Below, one piece after another: positions 1 through 9,339 of a stretch of 64,000 nt of DNA. Every line of letters starts with the position of its first letter. Position 1 is the first letter of the stretch. The translations under genes were made by a program, and so were the position numbers. The DNA is from Panax quinquefolius (Eukaryota; Streptophyta; Magnoliopsida; Apiales; Araliaceae), in assembly GCA_020205615.1 (NCBI GenBank), contig CM035164.1, positions 3,685,501 to 3,749,500 of the forward strand, read 5' to 3'. Below the pieces are notes generated by a model. The model ran no database searches. It had not been told where the DNA came from and saw only the letters and a program-made list of their open reading frames with translations.

Positions 1-87
1 TATAATATTATCTTAAATTCACACCATAATATTAAAAAATTATTTCAACAAAATTTAAATCTTTATTGATAAAATCCGGGTCTCACA
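1..87 (-). mobile_element. Gypsy LTR, first ~87 bp of a 3' LTR (cut by window edge)
   Basis: Read on the minus strand, this starts TGTGAGACCC at 87 and continues with the same bases as the solo LTR that begins at 22138. The rest of the LTR lies outside the window. It is preceded, in element sense, by a polypurine tract and the end of a polyprotein, which fixes it as a 3' LTR. Confidence 0.8.
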
Positions 88-165
88 ATCTCCCTCCTTA
101 TGGAATTTCGCCCTCGAAATTAGGGTAACGACTGATATGATAAAGAGGTGAGGATACCTTGAATA
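88..165 (-). pseudogene. Tail of a gypsy polyprotein plus polypurine tract
   Basis: On the minus strand this matches the last codons of the gypsy polyprotein in the other elements (the stretch coding F-E-G-E-I followed by a stop) and the purine tract CATAAGGAGGGAGAT next to the LTR. Only about 25 codons remain. At about 166 the sequence changes abruptly to LTR-like DNA, so the upstream integrase is missing here. Confidence 0.7.
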
Positions 166-523
166 CCTTTATCGTTGAAAATATTAAGTTCATCTTTGCA
201 ATCCTACCAAAGATATTCATTAACAATTCATCTTTGCACTACAGGCTAAAGATATACAACTGTAAAACCAATAAGGCTGAGACGCAGCTTAATAGTATCA
301 CGACCACGAATTATCCATGCACTACTAGCCAAGGATATTCGTGTTTTTAATTATGGTCATGATTACACCGAATAGTCTCTGGTCATAATCATACCAAGTC
401 TATCAATGCACTACGGCCAAAGATGACTTTTACCACATCCATGAATTAATATTTCATTCTTTGACTCAATTTTCAATAATTAATCCATATCATCGAATCA
501 TCCCTGCACTACAGGCCAAGGAT
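166..523 (-). mobile_element. Mixed gypsy LTR debris
   Basis: The part at 170-280 carries the 'catctttgcactacag' motif seen in the LTRs at 25807 and 57735. From about 287 it resembles the U5-side motif of the LTRs at 4905 and 44858 in reverse orientation. Two LTR subtypes are therefore joined. No coding sequence is seen; short open frames here are chance. Confidence 0.6.
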
Positions 524-1197
524 ATTCATTAGTATCACGACCACGAATTATCCATGCACTACGGCCAAAGATAATTGTGTATTCATTAGTATCACGACCA
601 CAAATTATCCATGCACTACGGCCAAAGATAATTGTGTATTCATTAGTATCACGACCACAAATTATCCATGCACTACGACCAAAGATAATTGTGTATTCAT
701 TAAGATCACGACCATAAATTATCCATGCACTACTACCAAAGATAATTGTGTATTCATTAGTATCACGACCACAAATTATCCATGCACTACTACTGAAGAT
801 AATTGTGTATTCATTAGTATCACGACCACAAATTATCCATGCACTACTACCAAAGATAATTGTGTATTCATTAGTATCACGACCACAAATTATCCATGCA
901 CTACTACCAAAGATAATTGTGTATTCATTAGTATCACGACCACAAATTATCCATCCATGCACTACTACCAAAGATAATTGTGTATTCATTAAGTATCACG
1001 ACCACAAATTATCCATGCACTACTACCAAAGATAATTGTGTATTCATTAGTATCACAACGAAAATTATCCATGCACTACTACCAAAGATAATTGTGTATT
1101 CATTAAGTATCACGACCACAAATTATCCATGCACTACTACCAAAGATAATTGTGTATTCATTAGTATCACGACCACAAATTATCCATGCACTACTGC
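524..1197 (-). repeat. 57-bp tandem array (~12 units) derived from a gypsy LTR
   Basis: Units start at 524, 581, 638, 695, 752, 809, 866, 923, 984, 1042, 1098 and 1156. Most are exactly 57 bp; one has a 4-bp duplication and a few differ by one base. Each holds 'attcattagtatcacgacc' and 'ccatgcactac'. One or two such units occur in the ordinary LTRs (about 6800-6900, 45380-45470), so this is a local expansion. Because 57 is a multiple of three, both strands stay open and give repetitive peptides (19-residue period) that are not genes. Confidence 0.9.
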
Positions 1198-1873
1198 CGA
1201 GGACTCTTTGGGTTGTCATTTATCGAATCACATAGACATTTCTCTTCTTTTAATAGAAGTGGTAGATTCTTTATTGATCATACATTATCTCCATGTACAA
1301 CTTATTATACCCAAGCATACCCTTTGATATACCCTAAAGGTCTTAAGGAATAAGTCAAAGTATAACTCATCATACACAAGATACTATGATGATCTCAAGT
1401 CCAAGGATCACTTGTACTACTATCACTACAGAAATTCTATTGACAAAAGTAAAACTCCATTAGGTATTCCTTAGCGAGCCACGTTCAGTGAACTTATTCT
1501 CCAATAAGCACCTACATACTTGCTTTAGTGTCTCCACACAAATGATCATGAGATTAATCATCCTCATCCAATGAGCAAGCAACGTATGTACCAATCTATC
1601 CGGATTCACTAATCCCAATTTAGTAATCCAACGATTGGGAACTATTTTCGTTTTAACCTTTTTAAGAATTTAGATCTCATTAGAATGATCATCATCATTA
1701 TTCTAAAAGAATTGCTTAAAACTATGGGTTTATCACATATTATAAAACAGCATCATGTAGATAATTAAAAGCCTTTAATAAATTAATACTTTTTTATTAA
1801 TAAATGAATAAGATTGTTACAAAGTATATGCTTTATCATCAAACATGATTGGCTTGTATGCATACTACTTTCA
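1198..1873 (-). mobile_element. Copia A 3' LTR, truncated
   Basis: Aligns with the last ~680 bp (plus-strand right side) of the complete LTRs at 32366-34262 and 39662-41538. It ends '...actactttca' at 1873, i.e. TG on the minus strand. The other end is missing and joined to the 57-bp array at about 1197/1198. Confidence 0.8.
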
Positions 1874-1884
1874 ATCTCCCACTT
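1874..1884 (-). other. Copia A polypurine tract
   Basis: On the minus strand AAGTGGGAGAT lies directly before the LTR, the expected place for the plus-strand DNA primer. It is immediately downstream of the polyprotein stop at 1888-1890. The same tract is present in copy B at 34263-34273. Confidence 0.75.
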
Positions 1885-1887
1885 GCA

Positions 1888-4084
1888 CTAAAGCCAATCG
1901 TCATGGTATCTCATACTCTTCTTCTCTAAGTGATGATTATCCCGCTGTTGGATAAACTTTAGTTAATGGATACGTAATGTTGTTCTTGAGAGTCCACTAT
2001 CTCTATAGTGATTTCCCATCTTTCAATGATTCTAATAATCAAATGAAAGTGCCACAACACATGTTTAGATCTAAGATGAGACTTAGGAATTATTCCTAGT
2101 TCTGTAATGAACTTTTAATCCAAACAATCAACTTGCAGTTTCATTTATAGCTATATACTTTGTCTTTATCACTAAACCAGCAACTCTTTGCTGTTTGGAA
2201 CCTTTCCAATTCAACGCACCAATTGCTCAAGATAACGCTTTACCTTAAAGTGGATTTTTACATCATCTTGAGTGCATGCGAAAAATTTGAGTCTGTAAAA
2301 GCCCTCTAGTTTTAATTCGGACCCACCATGTATGCTCACATCCTTAGTGCTTGTTAAGAACTTTAAGATGTTTTTCACCGCCTTTACGGTGATCTTCTCG
2401 AGAATATGACCGATCAACATTAGATCTTGTATATTTCATTGCATACATGATAGTCACTCATGCGATCTCTCTCTTTTCCGAGTCATGGGGACTATAAAGA
2501 GAAATACACTCCATAGCTCATCAACATGAGACATCTCTTGGAGTTTGCCATGCTAAACGACTTTAGCATCAAATGAATATACGTTCCTTGGGTTAAGTTG
2601 AGCATCCTTTTAAATCTATCTATATAGATTTGCATCCCCAATAACGACACTCTTCCCAAATCATTCATGGAGGAATGTTTAGACAACTTTATCTTTACTG
2701 ATTGTAGCATTGGTATGTAATTCCTCATCCGTAGTATATCAACATATAATACTAGAAATTTCAAGACGCTCCTTCGACCCTTTTGTACACACTAGAACTC
2801 TTACCTCATCGTATGTAACTCTACGGATCATCATCTTCATGATGCGTGCGTCGTCATCATCATCATCCATGATGAATCCATACCTCCTAGGTATCTTGAT
2901 CTTATTTCAGATTCTGATTCGATTGGGCCAGGTACAATAGGTCATCTACTGTGTTCCTCTTATTTGACTTATAGTGTTTTGTGGTTCTTGAACTCTTGAA
3001 GATCTATTATCCTCCCACTAGCCCCTTGATGATAAACATCTTTATCTTAGAAGGCAACATGTTTCTCAACAAACATCTTTTGCTAGGTACGATTATTGAA
3101 CATATGGCCTAAACTTACTTTAGGATGTCCCACAAATTTGTACTTGTCAAATTTTGTCCCAAGCTTATCCTTTGAAACCGTTTCACATAAGTTGGACAAC
3201 CCTTATCTTAACATACTTAAGATTAGGAATCCTCAACGTCCATAACTTTTATAGAGTCTTGGGTAGGATATTTGAGGTTACCTTTTCGTAGATATGCACC
3301 ATTTCTTTCTGGACATGATCTGAAGGATACTAGAATGTCGGTAAAATCATTATGGACCGTACTGCATGTCCAACAAGGTACAATTTTTCCTTTCGGATAC
3401 ATCAATCAATTATTACGTATCGAGGCGTCCATTATGAGAAAAACCATTTGAGATGATCTAGAAACTTATTGCTCAAGTATTTATTCCTTGATCTAATCAA
3501 AGAATCTTAATACTTTGTCAATTTGTTTCACTTTTGAATTCATTGAACCTTTCAAATAATTCACACTTGTATTTCAAAGAAATACACACATTCAACTCTT
3601 TGAATGATCATCTCCTTTTCTTATACTAATTTGTTCAATATGCAAAATTATTTTCATGTAAGTCAAGTATACTAAATCTATTAAGTAATATTCTAGTTCT
3701 ACACAAAACATTATTATTATAAATAGAACAACAATTGTTCTTAAATATAATACCAAAGATTTTATTGTCCAACAATAAAATAGAAATAATGTTTCAACGA
3801 GAATTGGAATACAATAACAACTTATTGATTTAATAGATTTGCGCAGTAAGCGATGCTAAACTATAAGTTCCTATGGTTAATCAAAGAACCTTTGTTTCAT
3901 TTTTCACACATAGGATTACTTATCTTTGTTTAGCTTTTTACTTCTAACTTGGTCCCTTCATAAATCTATATTTATGATAACCAAAGTCGGTATCCAATAC
4001 CCAGTAGAACCTTGACTTAAAGAAAAATTTATTTTAAATTATGAACAAAATTGTATTTATAATCGAAACTTCACTAAGCTTTTT
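1888..4084 (-). pseudogene. Copia A pol remnant: protease, integrase part, RT, RNase H
   Basis: In gene order on the minus strand: a protease start W-V-L-D-T-D-F-G at about 3990-3960, where families have D-T/S-G, so the triad reads DTD. Next is the second half of the integrase core (about 3600-3100) with ERKN-type residues near 3400; the zinc-binding front and the first catalytic Asp are absent. RT follows at about 2764-2490 with F-L-V-L-Y-V-D-I, where copia elements have YVDD, and with LSKH and NLTQGTYI-like motifs. RNase H follows (V-K-N-I-L-K, ELKLEG) at about 2420-2211. The frame ends R-Y-H-D-D-W-L-stop at 1888. It is broken by several frameshifts and stops. The three lesions in protease, integrase and RT are shared with copy B. 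Confidence 0.8.
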
Positions 4085-4864
4085 TGGTTAGCTCTGCAAG
4101 ATGCTTCTCATGAGTTTCTTTCCAGGTGTCCAAAGCTTATTGCAGTGGTAGCAAACTCCTTTGCCATCCATATCAGTTTTGTTCGTATTATCCTTTGTTT
4201 ACGCCTTTCTTTGAATCGTTCTTCTTTTCAGAAGATCCTTTGGCCCCTACCGATGAGACATGGTCTTTCTTGGTTGGAAAGTGACTCTCATCATTTTTCA
4301 ACATGTTAAGCAAATCAACGAAGCGATATCTAGCTTGTTTATATGAAAAATTCACAACAATTGTGAAAGGAGTCCGAGTGTGAGTGCAAGATCAAATCTT
4401 GGCTCAACTCTCCATCCATGACAAAACCAGTTGTCTAATTGATCAATCAAATTGATTATGTTAAGAACTTTTTATCTGTACTTATAGTGCCGTTGGCCAT
4501 TCTAGATCGGAAGAGCTCCTTAGATATCGATATCTATCGGTCCTACTTTCCTCACCATCAACTACTTGATGTGCGGGAATATAGTAAAAGCATCCATAGT
4601 TTCATGCGACGGCCAAGCTCGTTACTTTCATAGATCTTGAGCATGATGCATTGAGCCAATGTGCATCATCTTGCCACTTTCTAAAAGTAGCAATGTCTTC
4701 CTCGGAGGCATTATGCGCAAACCATTCTTGAGGATAGGCGTATTAAGGACATAAGATAACTTTTACGCCATGAGAACTATTCTCAATTCCTTAACCAATC
4801 CGCTTTAATACGGTTTGGTTAAATAACATCTAATATGTTTCAATGATGATAGTAATTTAGACAT
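4085..4864 (-). pseudogene. Copia A gag (UBN2/copia-type), broken
   Basis: The gag start M-S-K-L-L-S-L is at 4864 on the minus strand. Toward the C-terminus LLNMLKNDESHF and a Lys/Ser-rich stretch lead to a CCHC-like knuckle (C-Y-H-C) near 4140-4090. This order is that of copia gag: capsid domain, then one zinc knuckle that binds RNA. Several stops and frame changes lie between. Gyp-1 sits 41 bp upstream of the ATG and separates gag from the leader. Copy B has the same gag at 36545-37351. Confidence 0.75.
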
Positions 4865-4899
4865 TGTAAAATTACGTAAATGAATTTGTAATTAACAAC

Positions 4900-4904
4900 A
4901 TTTT
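4900..4904. repeat. Target site duplication of Gyp-1 (left)
   Basis: ATTTT immediately left of the Gyp-1 LTR, matching ATTTT at 14832-14836. The uninterrupted copy is at 37387-37391 in copia B, where a single ATTTT is followed by the same downstream bases. Confidence 0.95.
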
Positions 4905-5526
4905 TGTAAGACCCCATCTTTTATAAATAAAGATGAATTTTTCTATAAATATTATTTTTGAATATTATGGAATAAATTTGATATAATGTTATAGTTGTGG
5001 GTAATATTTATAAATTTTGCAAAGTATGCAAGTTGTTATAAAATATTAGTTTGGTCGGGAATATTCTTTTTGTTAGGGAATATTAAATACAATGGCTCAA
5101 TCATTGGTGGACCCCTAATGAAATTATTATCGGATTGAGAAAAACGACAAAAATATTTTATAAAAATAACGGCGGAGGTGTTCTGAATTAAAGCTGTTGA
5201 ACTACACGGTGGTAAAGAAATGCGATGTCTGGCGTAGTTGCGTAGTAGTAGCTTACGGTATTGATTATTGATGCTTACGTGAGAAGTCACTCATTTATGC
5301 TCAATTATTACTACATAATTTTGCATCATATCTCTTATATTATTGATTCAATTATTATAACGATTATCATCGTATAATATGTTATAGTATTAAATCAATA
5401 ATTGAGGCGACAAGTTATAAATGATTAATAATTGTTGAAAGATTAAATATGTGTTGATGAAAAAAAAAAATGATTTGTGGTAAGTTTGATTATTTTATGG
5501 GGGCTCATATGTCATCATCTAAGAGT

Positions 5527-5760
5527 CTCTTCGATAATAGTAATTACCCTTGTGAATAGTATTTACCTTCGTCGATAGTAATTACCCTTGTGAATAGTAT
5601 TTACCTTCGTCAATAGTATTTACCTTCGTTAATAGTAATTACCTTTACCAGACGTCCGAACCACTTGTCGTTTCACATTACGAGGCGTCGAACCACTTGT
5701 CGTTTCACATTCTGAGCGTCAAACCCGATTAAATCGAGCCACTTGCCTTTTCACATCGAG
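5527..5760 (+). repeat. U3 short-repeat block upstream of the TATA box
   Basis: Alternating 'gtgaatagtatttacctt' and 'gatagtaattaccc' units run to about 5645. They are followed by three copies of a ~35-40 bp unit containing 'ccacttgtcgtttcacatt' (the third reads 'cacttgccttttcaca'). The position 20-250 bp upstream of the TATA box suggests enhancer repeats. The same block is at about 12900-13140 in the 3' LTR. Confidence 0.65.
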
Positions 5761-5779
5761 TCTTAAGCTAGAAATCTTC

Positions 5780-5787
5780 TATAAATA
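5780..5787 (+). promoter_or_regulatory. TATA box of the Gyp-1 LTR promoter
   Basis: TATAAATA followed by a GA-rich transcribed leader. The same box occurs at 13164, 22876, 27155, 56045 and 63921 on the plus strand and, reversed, at 46321-46328, 51396-51403 and 59165-59172. Conservation in all LTR subtypes supports it as the core promoter. Confidence 0.75.
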
Positions 5788-5926
5788 GAGGCCTGGGGCT
5801 TCATTATTTTTCACGAATTCATTCAAGCTATAGAGAGAGAAAATATAGAGAGAATAAGAGAGAAAGAAGAAGAGTATTTTGTTACTACTGCTTTGCTGCG
5901 ATTCAATCTTCTACCAAATGTAAGGG

Positions 5927-5936
5927 GTGTTATTCT
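5927..5936 (+). other. Splice-donor-like site in the 5' LTR
   Basis: AAAT|GTAAGGGG, with the GT at 5930. It lies about 143 bp after the TATA box. Other LTRs have stronger versions (GAG|GTAAGG at 27336; the reverse strand at 46188, 51263 and 58997). Inferred to pair with an acceptor just before gag at about 7623. Confidence 0.45.
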
Positions 5937-5985
5937 TTCTTATTCATGAAGAGAACTGCTGTTATTCCATTGCTTATTATTACAT

Positions 5986-6345
5986 TTGGAATAACTTTGT
6001 ATATCGTGGTTTACCTATACTTGGTGACATTCTTCTATTATTACATTGGAACATCACATGCATGTGTTTTACACCTTGACTGGTTCCGTCTTTATTATTA
6101 TTCCGTTGGAACACTCACATGCGTGTGTTTTACAGGACTGGTTAAAATCTTTATTATTATTACTGTTGGAACATCACATGCATGTGTTTTACACCCGACT
6201 GGTTCCGTCTTTATTATTATTACATTGGAACATCACATGCATGTGTGTTTTCACCTGACTGGTTTCGTCTTTATTATTATTACATTTGGAACATCACATG
6301 CATGCGTTTTCACGGACTGAATTCCGTTATTTATTATTCTATTGG
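5986..6345 (+). repeat. 60-bp tandem array with CATGCATG cores
   Basis: Unit starts ('ttggaa') fall at 5986, 6046, 6106, 6166, 6225, 6286 and 6342. Most units hold 'acatcacatgcatgtg' and 'gactggttccgtc'. The 3' LTR has the same array at 13371-13735. The period of 60 keeps frames open on the plus strand and produces Ile/Tyr-rich peptides that are not genes. Confidence 0.88.
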
Positions 6346-7448
6346 AATAACTTTGCTGTGCAATTACTATCGCATGCATGGTGATTTCTTTTGTTATTCT
6401 ATTCTTTATTATACCCAGTTGGTTAAAACTTTGACTTCTATACTCCATGAAATTAGTGAAATATCCTTGATATTTGCGTTTCATCGATATCTTTTCATGA
6501 AAATATGCTTACGATCATTCTTGAATTTTACTCTACAAAACAAAGATGTCATGTTGATAATTTGGGCGTTAATAATTCTGGATAAAATAATTCTTGAACT
6601 TGTTTTATTGAATTCTTATATCATTGTCATCATCCTCATGTTATATTATGTTGAAAGTCATACATGGCACATGTAGAGCATAGATGGACTTGGTATGATT
6701 ATGACCGAGAGACTATTGATTGTAATCATGGCCGTAATGTTACAAATGATGTGATAAAAATCCTCGATGGTAGTAGTGCATTGGTGGACGATTGTTGGCA
6801 TGATCATGACCATTAATGAATACACAAATATTCTTGGCGTGTAGTGCATGAATAATTGTGGTCGTGATCTTAAAGAATATCCTTGGTAAGTAGTGCGGGG
6901 GTGATTCGATGATGTGGAATATTTATTAAAAGGTGAGTCTCATTATAATGATGATGAAAAACCTTTTAAAACCTAAAAGATAGTAGACTTTATTTTCTAC
7001 TTGACTCTTTTAATGGATTGCGTATTCAACTGCAGATTAAACTGGTTGTCTATTGTATTTTATCGGTTTAACATTGTTGAAGACTATTGATAATTTATTA
7101 CGCATTATCTTAGTCATAATATTTCTTCTTGGGCTAGTTGAGCTCACCCTTTCTTTCAATTGTTCTCTTGAAAAATGAGAATATATTTGGGACGAGTCGG
7201 AAAAGCAGTGATGGTCTTGAAGATAGCATTAGTAGTCCTCACTATTACGTGAAATAGTGTGATAATAATTGTAATGAGGACTTTTTGTTTGAGTTTGTAT
7301 AATATCTAGTGAGGCGATATTTGTATTTAAACTCACGATTTATGTCGTATTGTACCACGGCGCTTATGTTAATAAGTTGTATTTAAATTACATACCATGT
7401 AAGTGGCGACCAAGATGGGTGATGTATACCTAATTTTGGGGGCGTCAC

Positions 7449-7463
7449 GGTTAATATCGAGCT
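7449..7463 (+). other. Gyp-1 primer binding site, degraded
   Basis: 'ggttaatatcgagctt' stands where other copies have 'gttggtatcaaagctt' (49911-49922 reverse, 57685-57696). This is a variant of the initiator tRNA-Met site TGGTATCAGAGC. Here one base is missing and two or three are changed. Confidence 0.6.
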
Positions 7464-7634
7464 TAGGGATATGATCCACGGCTAAGATGTGAGAATAGTA
7501 CTAGGAGGGAGGCAGGGGAATACCTTGCTAGTATGACCTACCTAAGTTTATGTGCTATTTTATTGGTTGGTCGGGAAGATAGGGATAATTTGTTACATGT
7601 CAATTAACCTTTTGTTTTGTGGCGATGTCTGAAA
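7464..7634 (+). other. Gyp-1 untranslated leader before gag
   Basis: Non-coding and shared with Gyp-3 (49739-49910, minus) and Gyp-4 (57697-57734 plus 60395-60529). It ends in a T-rich run 'ttttgttttgtggcg', where Gyp-4 has 'tttgttttgttgcag', a good splice acceptor. In Gyp-1 the AG is not present. Confidence 0.55.
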
Positions 7635-8790
7635 ATGACATCCGAGAATGTTGAGAATAGCAATGGGCCTAAGACGATTGTTGATTCACCACATATCAAT
7701 AATCGGGATAATGTGCATCGGAAGGCGACAATCCTCATGCAAACAACAACAACGACCAAATGATGAATGATCAAATGTTCGGAGGCTTTATGCAATTTAT
7801 GCAACAATGAAAGTGAGCGACTCTGTCCAAAACGTGAGGTGGAAACACGGAAAACTCTCGGTGGTCACCGCTAAACAATTCAAGGAGCTGGGACCACCGG
7901 GAGTTTAAGGAGAGCCAAAACCACTTACGGCGGAAGCATGGATAAAGAAGATTACCAAGATATTTGATGTCTTGGGATGCTCCAGAAGCAAAAGGTTCCT
8001 TTGCCGCCTTTATGTTGCGCGGAGGCGGATTCTTGGTGGGAATCGGTAAAAACGTACTCAACTTTCTTTGTCTTAAAGATATCTTGGGAGAAGTTCGAGG
8101 AGTCATTTCAACGACAAATACTTTCTGAAAGTATTCGCCACATGAAGGAGGTGGAATTTATCAAGTTGGAACAAAACAATATGGCCAGTAATAAACGATA
8201 CGAGGCAAAATTTGCGGAGTTATCACGGTTTCGCGTCCCCACTTGGTGGATAATGAAGAGAGAGAATGGCGCGAATGTTTTTAAGAGGTTTGAAGCGGGA
8301 GATCGTCAACATCTTATTTCTCATAAAGCGTGTTTGTATTCGGATGTTGTAAATAGGGCTCGATTAGTGGAACGCGATAATGAGTCAACCTGAACTAAAA
8401 GAAAGCGGTGAGCAAAATTATAATACCGGCGAGTAGTCATCGAAGCGGTGACAACAAGCGTGGAGGAATCAACGGGCGGATATGGTAACCACTTCCGGTG
8501 GTAATCGGGGCCAAAACAATAAGAATGGACATTTCAAGAAAGCGGAGATTCAACAATGGTGGAAAGGCGTCGACCAAAGCACCCATTGTTAAGGAAGGAG
8601 AAAGACCACTATCATATGCTTCAAATGCGGAGGAGAGGACACATCGATCAAATCTGCGTCATGCCATCCAAAGCATGTTATAATTGTGGAAGAGAAGGTC
8701 ACTTAGTTCGATTTTGTCGTTTACAGAAGACAAATTCAATTAGGATGGAGGCACCAAAGGCCATCCCGAGAAAATTCAAAGCCCAGTAGT
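7635..8790 (+). pseudogene. Gyp-1 gag, frame-broken
   Basis: The start codon at 7635 gives M-T-S-E-N-V-E-N-S-N, as in Gyp-4 at 60530. The capsid part follows with ADSWWES, ISWEKF, SIRHMKEVEFIKLEQNNM and YEAKFAELSRF (about 8020-8235), then the conserved LISHKACLYSDVVNRA. A basic Asn/Gly-rich linker leads to two zinc knuckles. The first is broken; the second (8676-8719) is an intact C-X2-C-X4-H-X4-C (C-Y-N-C-G-R-E-G-H-L-V-R-F-C). Capsid and knuckles package the element RNA. At least four frame changes are present. Residue spacing is otherwise preserved, so part of the damage may be sequencing error. Confidence 0.8.
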
Positions 8791-8799
8791 CTGAGGAGG

Positions 8800-9306
8800 C
8801 GTTTGTTGTGACCTCCCAAAGAGCGAGGAATCCGAATGAGGTCATCACGGGTAAGCTTATCATAAACTCTAATGAAGTCTATACTTTATTTGATCTGGTT
8901 CTACCCATTCTTTTATTTCTCCTACTTGCGCTCATCGATTAAATTTGACTCAGGAGAAATTAGACTTTGACTTATCTGTGGAAACTCCGTTGGGAGAAAC
9001 CTTCATTACATCCATTTTTATAAGTCTTGTTTGGTTCAAATCGGTGCCCTCGCATTACATCGATCTTATTTCATTAAAAATACTTGCATTTGGCGTGATT
9101 ACAGGGATTGATTGGTTAACTACTTATCATGCAAAAAATTGATTGTTTTAAATAAGGTTGTTAGCTTTCATATTCCTAATCAACCTATTATCTTGCGAAT
9201 TCAAACGACCAAACCATTAAAATCAATCACGGTCATCTCGAGCCATAAAGCTATTCGTTTATTGAAAAGCGGATGTCAAGCTTTCTTAGCTCATATCACG
9301 ATTTAA
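8800..9306 (+). pseudogene. Gyp-1 aspartic protease region
   Basis: Codons for T-L-F-D then G-S-T-H-S-F-I-S lie near 8885-8925, with one base missing inside the D-T-G triad. Next come KLDFDLSVETPLGETFITS (8950-9015) and V-I-T-G-I-D-W-L-T-T-Y-H (about 9097-9135). This is a retropepsin-like protease that would cut the polyprotein. The equivalent frame in Gyp-4 (61780-62144) is uninterrupted, which supports the assignment. Confidence 0.75.
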
Positions 9307-9339
9307 ACAAAAATACGTCGAGTTTTGAGCGATATTTCT

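Larger units (their letters stand above)
4905..7449 (+). mobile_element. Gyp-1 5' LTR
   Basis: Starts TGTAAGACCCC; the end '...gggggcgtcac' is followed by the primer site, and the final A seems replaced by G. It holds U3 short repeats, a TATA box (5780), a GA-rich leader (5828-5880), a splice-donor-like site (5930) and a 60-bp tandem array (5986-6345). Short open frames within it follow repeat periods that are multiples of three and are not genes. Confidence 0.9.

Noticed and set aside
498..989. 163-codon open frame with 19-residue repeats on the minus strand
   Set aside because: It is the 57-bp array read in frame; the opposite strand is open too. A 57-bp period (19 codons) keeps any stop-free frame open. 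No start context, promoter or non-repeat domain.
529..1197. Regular direct repeats that might be a CRISPR array
   Set aside because: Units are contiguous with no unique spacers and match gypsy LTR DNA; the setting is a plant genome.
5946..6676. Three overlapping Ile/Tyr-rich open frames in the Gyp-1 5' LTR
   Set aside because: They follow the 60-bp LTR array (20 codons) and recur at 13312-13888, 23032-23680 and 56213-56656. Non-coding LTR repeat.
7264..7320. Possible terminator or polyadenylation hairpin in U5
   Set aside because: Only weak AT-rich palindromes; no clear signal that separates it from background.
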